Shown here piece by piece: positions 7,157-13,626 of a DNA stretch of 64,000 bases. The position numbers and the translations under genes are program-made. The notes beneath the pieces are model-generated. The model was not told the DNA's origin. It saw nothing but the letters and a program-made list of their open reading frames with translations, and did not search any database. The first letter of the stretch is position 1; each line of letters starts with the position of its first letter. Origin of the DNA: an uncultured Flavobacteriaceae bacterium. GTDB taxonomy: Bacteria; Bacteroidota; Bacteroidia; Flavobacteriales; Flavobacteriaceae. The stretch is from the NCBI GenBank assembly GCA_905181625.1, contig CAJIYJ010000007.1, positions 248,001 through 312,000 of the forward strand, given 5' to 3'.

Positions 7157-7861
7157 TTAATTACCTCCACAATTCCAAAACAAGGAATTAGATTTTGATT
7201 GTTCTACAAATGGTTTCCATCCTTTACTATCGTAGTATAAGTTTGATGGAAAGGGTGGTCTTTCTTTTATCACACAAGTTCTTCTAAACTCATAACGAGA
7301 TACCAATAATTTAGCTCTTCCTTGTTCCTTTTCTGTTGTTTGATGTCCTATTCTAACTCCAATGATTTTTGATTTAATAAAAACACCTTGAAGAATTCTA
7401 GATAAAACACCACTTGAAATCACACTCCAAACTTCATCATAAGAATTCCAATCATACAAGTTTTTAATTATCTCAATCCCATCATTGATAATTTCTTCAT
7501 CATCATATCCAAAAGGTAGAAGAAATGAATTTGGATTTTCATCTCTGTATTTTTTTGATTTGTGATGTAGGTTTGTTAGAAATCCCATAGAAACTTGAAT
7601 TACATTAGAACCAAGTTCAATACATTGTTTAGAAATCTCTGTGAGTTCTCCTTTAGGAACGAATATTGTTGATTTACAACCTAACTGATTACACACCACA
7701 GAAAGAGCAAATTGTCCGTATCCAACTCTTGGGGATGCATAAATGAATTCATCAAAGTTTTCTAATCTCCTTTCAATATAGGGTTTGATGAATCTACTTT
7801 TAGTTCCACCATCAATTAAATCATCTCTCCAAACATCTTTATTATCAACCCTATCAATCAT
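7157..7861 (-). CDS. Fold-type-II PLP-dependent enzyme (ACC deaminase/TrpB-like), element-borne
   Basis: This 234-aa protein resembles the fold-type-II pyridoxal-phosphate family (ACC deaminase, cysteine desulfhydrase, TrpB). DGGTKSRFIKP (residues 17-27) parallels the Schiff-base motif GGNKxRK, with K21 the likely PLP lysine. SPRVGYGQFALSVVCNQLG (43-61) and CKSTIFVPKGE (62-72) follow the usual substrate-loop and strand order. VISSGVLSRIL (147-157) stands where the glycine-rich phosphate loop is expected. It is about 100 aa shorter than free-living enzymes. It starts an operon whose next gene, 3 nt downstream, is the DNA methyltransferase. A role in modifying DNA or a nucleotide-linked substrate is an inference from that pairing. 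Confidence 0.72.
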   Translation of the reverse strand: MIDRVDNKDVWRDDLIDGGTKSRFIKPYIERRLENFDEFIYASPRVGYGQFALSVVCNQLGCKSTIFVPKGELTEISKQCIELGSNVIQVSMGFLTNLHHKSKKYRDENPNSFLLPFGYDDEEIINDGIEIIKNLYDWNSYDEVWSVISSGVLSRILQGVFIKSKIIGVRIGHQTTEKEQGRAKLLVSRYEFRRTCVIKERPPFPSNLYYDSKGWKPFVEQSKSNSLFWNCGGN

Positions 7862-7864
7862 ATC

Positions 7865-7878
7865 GTAAAGATAAAGAA
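7865..7878 (-). promoter_or_regulatory. Shared promoter/leader of the PLP gene
   Basis: On the minus strand TTCTTTATCTTTAC ends 3 nt before the ATG. The same 14-mer lies 3 nt before the start of the integrase gene (11656-11669). TATCTTTA resembles the Bacteroidota -7 box TAnnTTTG, so transcription would begin at or beside the start codon. Confidence 0.45.
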
Positions 7879-7987
7879 TTACATTTTACAGGCATGAGGA
7901 TATTAGTGTATCATCATCCCATAGCAAAAAAATTGTTCGGGATAAATTAGAACCCTTGATTCCTTTTATAAAAAAAAATCATTTTAC

Positions 7988-8003
7988 AGGTTACAGGTAA
8001 CCT
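7988..8003. repeat. Inverted repeat AGGTTAC-AG-GTAACCT
   Basis: A perfect 7-bp dyad with a 2-bp spacer lies in the 265-bp region between the divergent PLP and serine-recombinase genes. It is 12 bp from the TGAAC-N6-GTTCA dyad. It may be an operator or a recombinase binding site. Nothing else is recognised in 7862-8126 apart from AT-rich promoter-like sequence. Confidence 0.4.
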
Positions 8004-8015
8004 CCGTTCAAAAAA

Positions 8016-8031
8016 TGAACTCGCGAGTTCA
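8016..8031. repeat. Dyad TGAAC-N6-GTTCA, copy 2
   Basis: TGAACTCGCGAGTTCA is a perfect 16-bp palindrome upstream of the serine recombinase. It is related to the site at 3851-3866, which has the same arms and spacing. A perfect palindrome of this length suggests a site for a symmetric dimeric protein. Confidence 0.55.
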
Positions 8032-8126
8032 CTTCCTTCTAATTTATACTATAAAAGGTATCACATAATTAGGTTATCTCGTATATAAATGGTATATTTA
8101 AGTGTTGAATATAAAGGGAATCAGTT

Positions 8127-8732
8127 ATGATAATAAAATACAATAGAACAAGCACGATTAATCAGAAAGGGGAGAGATTTAAGTTAGATAAGGATAACTA
8201 CGATTTAACCATCAACGATTTCGGAGTTAGTGGCAAAATACCTTTTAATAGAAGAGAGGGTGGTTCTAAACTAATTGAATTAGTTAAGGAAGGTAAAGTA
8301 ACTAAAATAGTATTTGAGGATTTAAGCAGATGTGGTAGAACTCTAAAAGATTCTATCAATACATTAGATTACTTTTTTGAGAATGGTGTTGTAATTAAGG
8401 TTAGGAACATTGGTATTGAATCTCACACTCCTAATGGTGAGAAGAATCCTATGTGGAATATCGTTACTTCAATCCTCTCATCAGTCTACGAAATGGAGAG
8501 AGAACGTATTTTAGAAATTACAGAAATGGGCAGAAAACAATATGTTCTTGCAGGTGGAAAATTAGGTAGAAAGGTAGGTTTTAGAGAAGATAAGATGGTA
8601 TTTGAAAGAAAACCACAAACTAAATCTATTATAAAGTTCTTAAAGATGGGTAAATCCAACAGAGATATCATTGGGAGATTGAATTGTTCTCCTAAAACAA
8701 TAACCAAAGTTAGAAAACTGATAGAATGTTAA
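8127..8732 (+). CDS. Serine site-specific recombinase (resolvase/invertase type)
   Basis: This 201-aa protein is a small serine recombinase. The N-terminus YNRTST carries the nucleophile Ser9. Residues 63-71, FEDLSRCGR, hold the conserved arginines R68 and R71. A long helix with EMERERILE follows near residue 125. The C-terminus (NRDIIGRLNCSPKTITKVRK) is the helix-turn-helix that binds the crossover site. The length fits resolvases and invertases rather than large integrases. It is the only plus-strand recombinase in the element and faces away from the methyltransferase-PLP block, with two palindromic dyads in its upstream region. It may resolve, invert or exchange modules; which one cannot be told from sequence alone. 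Confidence 0.88.
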   Translation: MIIKYNRTSTINQKGERFKLDKDNYDLTINDFGVSGKIPFNRREGGSKLIELVKEGKVTKIVFEDLSRCGRTLKDSINTLDYFFENGVVIKVRNIGIESHTPNGEKNPMWNIVTSILSSVYEMERERILEITEMGRKQYVLAGGKLGRKVGFREDKMVFERKPQTKSIIKFLKMGKSNRDIIGRLNCSPKTITKVRKLIEC

Positions 8733-8853
8733 CCAAAGAAAAAAAGAACTCCGAAGAATCTATGAAGAAAAAATCGGTAAGGAGTTTTTTGAGGAGTTAG
8801 AGAAACAACCGATTGTATCTTCATTTGAATTTGTTGATTTATTAAGTGATTAG
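8726..8853 (+). pseudogene. Small ORF (42 aa) interrupted by a one-base shift in an A run
   Basis: An ATG overlaps the recombinase stop codon (ATGTTAA). The frame starts MLTKEK, then shifts at a run of seven A (8738-8744). Adding one A gives MLTKEKKELRRIYEEKIGKE then FFEELEKQPIVSSFEFVDLL and SD-stop, a charged helical mini-protein of 42 aa. The tail KQPIVSSFEFVDLLSD resembles the tail of the mini-ORF at 9956-10015. Its overlap with the recombinase gene suggests translational coupling. No family is recognised. Confidence 0.45.
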
Positions 8854-8964
8854 TTTTATTAAAGGTTTAATACTTTTCTTTTCTTTATCCTCATCAATAC
8901 CACCTTTTAGAAACCAAACAATTAATTTTGTACGGTGTTGTAAGTAGTGCTTTTTTTCGTTCAC
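8842..8964 (-). CDS. Predicted 40-aa small protein downstream of the cation transporter, GTG start
   Basis: The frame runs from GTG at 8964 to TAA at 8842; an in-frame TAA stands directly before the GTG. The product, beginning MNEKKHYLQHRTKLIVWFLK and continuing GGIDEDKEKKSIKPLIKLIT, has a plausible protein composition. The GTG overlaps the transporter stop as GTGA, indicating coupled translation. Its tail DEDKEKKSIKPLIKLIT resembles the methyltransferase-locus tail DEEGEKYVKVEPIMKFIKK. It overlaps the convergent mini-ORF on the plus strand by 12 bp. Its function is unknown. Confidence 0.5.
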   Translation of the reverse strand: MNEKKHYLQHRTKLIVWFLKGGIDEDKEKKSIKPLIKLIT

Positions 8965-9755
8965 TTACTTAATTTTAATATTCGAAATGCTCCTTGAATT
9001 ACCAAAACAAAAACAATTGTTCCTATAATCAAATCAGGTTTATTGGAACTCAAATAATTTACTAAAATACCTGCAATTATTACTCCTAAATTTATGACTA
9101 CGTCATTTGATGTGAAAATCATACTTGCTTTCATATGTGCTTCTTCTTTACTTTTTGATTTTTGTAAAATGTAAAGACAAATTCCGTTCGCAATAAGTGC
9201 TAAAATCGAAACGATAATCATAGTTGAAAAATCTGGAAGTTTCTCGTTTCCGAAAAATCTTCTTAAAACTTCTAAAAATCCGATAATCGCAAGTGTAATT
9301 TGAAAATATCCAGCAAGTTTTGCAATTCTCTTTTTCTTAATTAATGTTCCACCAACCGCAAACAAGCTAATTCCATAAACAAAACTATCGGCAAGCATAT
9401 CCAAACTATCGGCAACAAGTCCCATAGATTTTGAGATAATTCCTGTAGTCATTTCAATAATAAAAAAAGTGAAATTGATTAAAAGTACAGACCAAAGTAG
9501 TTTTTTTTGGTTTTTATTTTCTTCGAATTCAGTTTGCTCAGTTTGTTCTGTTGAGATTTTTTTTCCACCTAAATTCAATTCGATAACTGACTTTTCGATT
9601 TGGTCAATTTCTCCGCTGTGAAAAATGGTCAATTTTCGGTTTGCAATATCAAAATCTAAATTCGCAATATTCGAAATTCCGTCCAATTTCATTCGGATTA
9701 GATTTTCCTCTGAAGGACAATCCATTTTCGTAATTTCAAATAGTGTTTTATTCAT
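8961..9755 (-). CDS. CDF-family cation efflux protein with N-terminal metal-binding domain
   Basis: This 264-aa protein begins with an HMA-like domain (residues 1-65, TKMDCPSEENLIRMKLDG) joined to a five- to six-helix cation diffusion facilitator membrane domain. The metal site in the second helix is GLVADSLDMLADS, giving a DxxxD pair in place of the common HxxxD. The later helix has FTSNDVVINLGVIIAG, where the aspartate is kept but the histidine is not. This variant family is frequent on mobile elements of Bacteroidota. It probably exports a divalent metal from the cytoplasm; the metal is unknown. It and the coupled 40-aa ORF form a cargo unit between two similar plus-strand gene ends. Confidence 0.8.
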   Translation of the reverse strand: MNKTLFEITKMDCPSEENLIRMKLDGISNIANLDFDIANRKLTIFHSGEIDQIEKSVIELNLGGKKISTEQTEQTEFEENKNQKKLLWSVLLINFTFFIIEMTTGIISKSMGLVADSLDMLADSFVYGISLFAVGGTLIKKKRIAKLAGYFQITLAIIGFLEVLRRFFGNEKLPDFSTMIIVSILALIANGICLYILQKSKSKEEAHMKASMIFTSNDVVINLGVIIAGILVNYLSSNKPDLIIGTIVFVLVIQGAFRILKLSK

Positions 9756-9955
9756 TCGGATTATGGGTTTTTTTGCATTACTTACAACTCCTTATATGTG
9801 GAATAAATATCCTGTTTATAGATTCTTATTTCCGAATAACAGGTACTTTGGTTCTCGTTTATAATTCAAATATAATAAATCAGGTTTGATTGAAACGTTT
9901 GTAGATGAAAAACAAACAGGATATAATCAAAAATCTTATTAAATACTTAACGTAA

Positions 9956-10015
9956 ATGTTGTTAAAACAAGAATCAGTTGTATCTTTTAACGAGTTTGTT
10001 GAGTTGATGAGTTAG
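9956..10015 (+). pseudogene. Gene-end fragment (19 aa) resembling the 8726-8853 mini-ORF tail
   Basis: A short frame, ATG at 9956 to TAG at 10015, codes for MLLKQESVVSFNEFVELMS. It parallels the tail EKQPIVSSFEFVDLLSD of the mini-ORF upstream of the transporter. It overlaps the 3' end of the integrase gene on the other strand by 3 nt. It is probably a remnant left when the transporter module was inserted. The 200 bp before it (9756-9955) show no gene. Confidence 0.35.
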
Positions 10016-11652
10016 AAAGGATTTTTAAGTAAATCACTTCTCATTTTATCATATTCTTTTTTAGTAATCATATCTTTAATTGTATCTAATTCCTCAAATT
10101 TTTGTTTTAGAGATTTAGAAGGAGGTGGTGGTAAATCTACATCAATCTTCTCAACTGAACTATCACTACTATTTACATAGAAATTACTTTTCTTTTTTAA
10201 GAAGAGTGAGTTAGGTTTTAATAATAAATCTCTTTCTTCAATCTTATAATAATTTTGGAATACTCTTTCACTTTTATGTCCTGTTTGAGCCATTATTTCA
10301 ACACTTGAATAATTACCATTCAATACTAATGTTTTTATAAAAGTTTTCCTACCTGTGTGTGAGGATACAAGTTCCCATAATTCTTTTGTAGTTCTACCCT
10401 TTTCTTTTCCTTTACTACCTAATTTTCTTTCAATATATTTTCTATCAAAACCTAAACTTCTACAAATGTTTTTAATGTGTTTGTTAAACTTCACATCACT
10501 AATTTGTTTTCCTTGTGATGTTCTTGGAAAAAGATAATCTTGATGAGTTTTCCCTCTACTATATTTTTTGTAAATCTCAAATGAAACTTCATTTACACGA
10601 GGTGTAGCTTTTTTATTTGTTTTCTTTTGATAAAAAGTAAAAAAAGCTTCAACTCCTCCTTCTAATATAGAAGTTTCATTTCTTTTAGAGTGCTTGAAGT
10701 TTTCTAATTTCATATTCACACCATCACTAAATCTTACACCACAAGAACATAGGAAAACAAGTAAATCTTTATACACTTCATATGTTGTATATGTTTGTAA
10801 TCCATTTTTGGTTTCATCATAGAAAAAATCCAATACACCATCTTTCTTATTTCTATTTGCTCTATCATTTGATAAATACTTTTTATACTCACCACTTTCA
10901 CCATCAAAATCATATCCCTTAAAATCATATAGTTTTTCCAATTCACTATTGTATAAACATATAGGTGTTTCTTCATCACTTACTGATTTTGCATCTTTTA
11001 ATTCTCTTGGTATTTCAATTCTTTTTAGTTCTTTTGATTGAATAGAATACCACTTACAGAAGGTTCTTAAATATTGAAACCTTCTATCAACTGAATGTGG
11101 TTGTAATCCATTACCATTCTTGGTTGGTTTATCAAATAACCAACTCATAAAGTTTCTGCAGTAATCTTTATCTAAATCATCAATTAGTAGGGTTCTTCTT
11201 CTATCTTTTTGAGTAAGTTGGATATATTCTTTAATATCCTTAACAACAGATTTAGTTTTACTCTTGGTATTGGATTGTATTTCTACATCATTCATATAAT
11301 GATTTTCCCAATCTTCCACGAGTGAAAGTAATGGTAGAGTTCTAATACTTTTACTCTCACTTATCTTTTCTCTACCTTCAAGTTCTATTTTGATTTGTGG
11401 AGGAAGTAAAACCTCACCAAGAGCTTTATATCTATTGACGATTTCATCAATCCTTGTTTTTAATGAGCTTATTTTGAGGTTCTTTAATTTATAATCTTTA
11501 TCACCTCTTGTAATTTTTTTTGTTTCATTATTCCAAAAGCTATCTTTACAAGATACTCCACTATAAATCTTGGTTCTTTTGTAGTTGTATTGGTAGGTAA
11601 AGTGTGGGTATATCCTACCTTTATTTTTTCGTGTAGTTAGAAACAAACTCAT
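10012..11652 (-). CDS. int: Tyrosine recombinase (integrase) of the tRNA-Val element
   Basis: This 546-aa protein has an N-terminal arm-binding region, a SAM-like core-binding domain (about residues 105-205) and a C-terminal catalytic domain. The catalytic set is visible: R307 in CSCGVRFSDG, a lysine near residues 343-348, H432 and R435 in SHTGRKTF, H459 in AQTGHKS, and the nucleophile Y468 in VFQNYYK. It is longer than the roughly 400 aa usual in the phylum because of insertions around 240-280 and 405-425 and a helical tail after residue 500. It lies about 100 bp from tRNA-Val, the usual place for an integrase acting on a tRNA 3' end. Its promoter region contains two TATCCCC motifs, which could allow autoregulation. 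Confidence 0.92.
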   Translation of the reverse strand: MSLFLTTRKNKGRIYPHFTYQYNYKRTKIYSGVSCKDSFWNNETKKITRGDKDYKLKNLKISSLKTRIDEIVNRYKALGEVLLPPQIKIELEGREKISESKSIRTLPLLSLVEDWENHYMNDVEIQSNTKSKTKSVVKDIKEYIQLTQKDRRRTLLIDDLDKDYCRNFMSWLFDKPTKNGNGLQPHSVDRRFQYLRTFCKWYSIQSKELKRIEIPRELKDAKSVSDEETPICLYNSELEKLYDFKGYDFDGESGEYKKYLSNDRANRNKKDGVLDFFYDETKNGLQTYTTYEVYKDLLVFLCSCGVRFSDGVNMKLENFKHSKRNETSILEGGVEAFFTFYQKKTNKKATPRVNEVSFEIYKKYSRGKTHQDYLFPRTSQGKQISDVKFNKHIKNICRSLGFDRKYIERKLGSKGKEKGRTTKELWELVSSHTGRKTFIKTLVLNGNYSSVEIMAQTGHKSERVFQNYYKIEERDLLLKPNSLFLKKKSNFYVNSSDSSVEKIDVDLPPPPSKSLKQKFEELDTIKDMITKKEYDKMRSDLLKNPF

Positions 11653-11655
11653 AAT

Positions 11656-11699
11656 GTAAAGATAAAGAAAAAATACACTTTATCCCCTTTTTTATCCCC
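11656..11699 (-). promoter_or_regulatory. Integrase promoter/leader with two TATCCCC sites
   Basis: The 14-mer TTCTTTATCTTTAC (minus strand, 11656-11669) is identical to the leader of the PLP gene and ends 3 nt before the integrase ATG. Upstream of it, TATCCCC occurs at 11681-11687 and 11693-11699 (plus strand). It is inverted relative to the GGGGATA pair at the left end of the element. Inference: integrase or excisionase binds here, overlapping the promoter. Confidence 0.5.
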
Positions 11700-11756
11700 A
11701 AATCTTTATTTTCACCATCATTATAACTGATTTACAGAGATATATGATTTATTTTT

Positions 11757-11779
11757 GTGGGTCATACTGGATTCGAACC
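11757..11779. repeat. Proximal attachment site within tRNA-Val 3' end
   Basis: This copy forms the T-arm and acceptor strand of the intact tRNA-Val and matches 908-930 at 22 of 23 positions. Recombination between the two would release a circle of 10,849 bp. Confidence 0.88.
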
Positions 11780-11832
11780 AGTGACTTCTACCCTGTCAAG
11801 GTAACACTCTGAACCAACTGAGTTAATGACCC
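11758..11832 (-). tRNA. tRNA-Val (anticodon GAC)
   Basis: The 75-nt cloverleaf reads from G1 at 11832 to the discriminator A at 11758. The acceptor stem pairs GGGTCAT with ATGACCC. The anticodon stem TTACC/GGTAG encloses the loop TTGACAG with anticodon GAC. The T-arm contains GGTTCGAATCC. No CCA is encoded. It is the integration target of the element to its left. Confidence 0.95.
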
Positions 11833-11850
11833 TTTTTAAAAATAATAAAT

Positions 11851-12702
11851 TCAATTTTTTTCAATATTTTTATTTTTAAAATAATTCCATATAATAAAAG
11901 TACCAAAAATCAATACAATTATAGATAAATAAGAACTTTCAAAACCAAATTCCCCTCCATTTAACATGTTATTTTGAGGAATTGTAAAATCAATTATTGA
12001 ATAAGAATCAAGTCCACTAACTTTAAATCCAAACATAGATTGAAAAAAATTCCAACTAAAATGGAGGGCTATTGGAAACCATAAGTTTTTAGTAAACACA
12101 TAAGAAGCCCCTAAAAAATATCCAGCTAAAAAGATATTACATAAGCCAAGTGTGGTTACATTTGGATTTGATCCATGAATCAATGAAAAAAACAAAGATG
12201 AAATTAAAAGAGCCACAAAGGGGTTAAAAGATTCCAATAAGTTTTTAAGCATATATCCTCTAAAGATAATTTCTTCAAAAAAAGAAACTCCAATAAAAAG
12301 CACTAACGATAACAAAATTTGATTAAAATCGAATGAATAACTTAAGAAAATTATTTCTCCAATTGAGGATAAAAATATAAATGCAAAAGCCATAATAAAT
12401 AATCCCAAGAAAATGCCGTAATTAATTTCTTTTAATCTTCCTTGAGTTTGAAACCCTATCTCTATTAAAGGTTGTTTATCTATATATTTCATGAATAGCC
12501 AAATCATAATAGTAACAATAACTAAACCTGAGTATTCAAGTATTATCATAATACTTTCATTCATTGTATTAGATGAAATCTCACTTAACTCATAGCCTGA
12601 TAACAACAATACTAATACTCCAAAAATTTGCGAAAAAAGAAGGAGAGGAATGAATAAAAAAGATTTTAGCCATCCTCTGTGATTAATTACTTTTTTTATC
12701 AT
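11851..12702 (-). CDS. CPBP-family intramembrane metalloprotease
   Basis: This 283-aa protein has about eight membrane segments and the CPBP (Abi/CAAX-protease) motifs EEIIFRGYML (near residues 142-151), FSLIHG (170s), and HFSWNF (220s), which supply the glutamates and histidines of the metal site. Members cleave prenylated or other membrane proteins, or serve in bacteriocin immunity; the substrate here is unknown. It overlaps the preceding TonB-domain gene by 4 nt, so the two probably form an operon. It lies just outside the element and is part of the host chromosome. Confidence 0.85.
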   Translation of the reverse strand: MIKKVINHRGWLKSFLFIPLLLFSQIFGVLVLLLSGYELSEISSNTMNESIMIILEYSGLVIVTIMIWLFMKYIDKQPLIEIGFQTQGRLKEINYGIFLGLFIMAFAFIFLSSIGEIIFLSYSFDFNQILLSLVLFIGVSFFEEIIFRGYMLKNLLESFNPFVALLISSLFFSLIHGSNPNVTTLGLCNIFLAGYFLGASYVFTKNLWFPIALHFSWNFFQSMFGFKVSGLDSYSIIDFTIPQNNMLNGGEFGFESSYLSIIVLIFGTFIIWNYFKNKNIEKN

Positions 12703-13526
12703 TTTTTTCTTTTAAATTTTACTGGAATTGTATAAGAAACTGCTACAGGGTAATTGTTATTTAATCCGGGCTCTAAAGGTGGAATTTTTTTGACAACTCT
12801 TTCAGCCTCTTTTCTAAACTCATCTGGACCAAAAGATGTGATTTCATAAATATTACCATCATTCTCAACTACAATTTCCACAAAAACCATAACCAGATCA
12901 TTAATGTTTTTTGACTTTCTTGGAAACCTTAAATATCTTTTAACATGATCTTCTATTCTTTTTTTAAAATAAGATTTTGATTCATCTGATGATATATCAT
13001 TTGTTTCAGGAAATAGTGGAGCCCATTCTACACTATCTATTGGATAAACTTGATTAGAATTATCGCTTAATCTTGGTAATCTATAAGTTATGGGAATTTG
13101 AAAAGGAAATGGCGCAATTTCACCATTAACTTTTCCTGGTTTCATTAAAGGAAGTTTATTAATTATATCAATAGAAGCTTGTTCAAAAATTTGATTAGCT
13201 TTCAACAAAGCTTCTTGCTCATCAAACTTAACCCCTACCAAAGAAGCTTTTGCAAATAATTTATCGACCTTTCCATTAATATCAATTTCAAAAAAAACTT
13301 GAGGAAACCTAGAAATTCTGATGTCCAGAGCAGCTTTTGGATATACAAAGTTATTAGCTATGTGCTCAGAAATAGTCTCTTCAAAACAAATATTTTGCAT
13401 TGATAAAGGAACCAAACTGCATATTGGAAAAACAGGAAATTCCTCCACTTCAACCAATTGAGATTCTTGACTAAAAGTGAACTGAAATAGAACAATAAAC
13501 GAAAACATAATTAATTTTTTTCTCAT
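12699..13526 (-). CDS. TonB C-terminal-domain periplasmic protein
   Basis: The ATG at 13526 is preferred because it starts a clean signal peptide (MRKKLIMFSFIVLFQFTFSQ); an in-frame ATG lies 9 nt upstream. The remainder appears to hold two TonB-C-like repeats. The first is around residues 55-145 (YPKAALDIRISRFPQVFFEI and a YRL end) and the second around 180-275 (FPRKSKNINDLVMVFVEIVV, ending PVKFKRKK). Such stand-alone TonB-C proteins are numerous in flavobacteria and may act in envelope signalling rather than iron uptake. No membrane anchor other than the signal peptide is seen. It is translationally coupled to the CPBP protease. Confidence 0.72.
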   Translation of the reverse strand: MRKKLIMFSFIVLFQFTFSQESQLVEVEEFPVFPICSLVPLSMQNICFEETISEHIANNFVYPKAALDIRISRFPQVFFEIDINGKVDKLFAKASLVGVKFDEQEALLKANQIFEQASIDIINKLPLMKPGKVNGEIAPFPFQIPITYRLPRLSDNSNQVYPIDSVEWAPLFPETNDISSDESKSYFKKRIEDHVKRYLRFPRKSKNINDLVMVFVEIVVENDGNIYEITSFGPDEFRKEAERVVKKIPPLEPGLNNNYPVAVSYTIPVKFKRKK

Positions 13527-13626
13527 AAGACGCAAGTTAATTATAATATTTAATGAATGATTTTAGAAAAGAAAAAATTTGTTAAAAATAAATTTAATTT
13601 ATAAATTAGTAGTATAATTGTTAAAT

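Larger units (their letters stand above)
908..11779. mobile_element. Integrative element in tRNA-Val(GAC), about 10.85 kb
   Basis: The 23-bp 3' end of tRNA-Val at 11757-11779 recurs at 908-930 with one mismatch, as expected for attachment sites of an element that inserts in a tRNA 3' end. A tyrosine recombinase gene lies just inside the tRNA end. An excisionase-like HTH gene is the outermost gene at the other end. Between them lie accessory genes on both strands: ParB-like protein, HNH nuclease, DNA methyltransferase, PLP enzyme, serine recombinase, cation transporter and several small proteins. I recognise no relaxase, coupling protein, capsid or terminase gene. Inference: it is a non-conjugative integrative element or satellite that may use another element's transfer or packaging machinery. 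Confidence 0.88.

Noticed and set aside
10734-10979. Minus-strand frame of 81 codons inside the integrase
   Set aside because: It lies fully within the integrase gene in another frame, and the integrase frame carries all catalytic residues.
908-11779. Complete prophage
   Set aside because: No capsid, portal, terminase, tail or lysis gene is recognisable in the element; HNH, ParB-like and methyltransferase genes alone are not enough.
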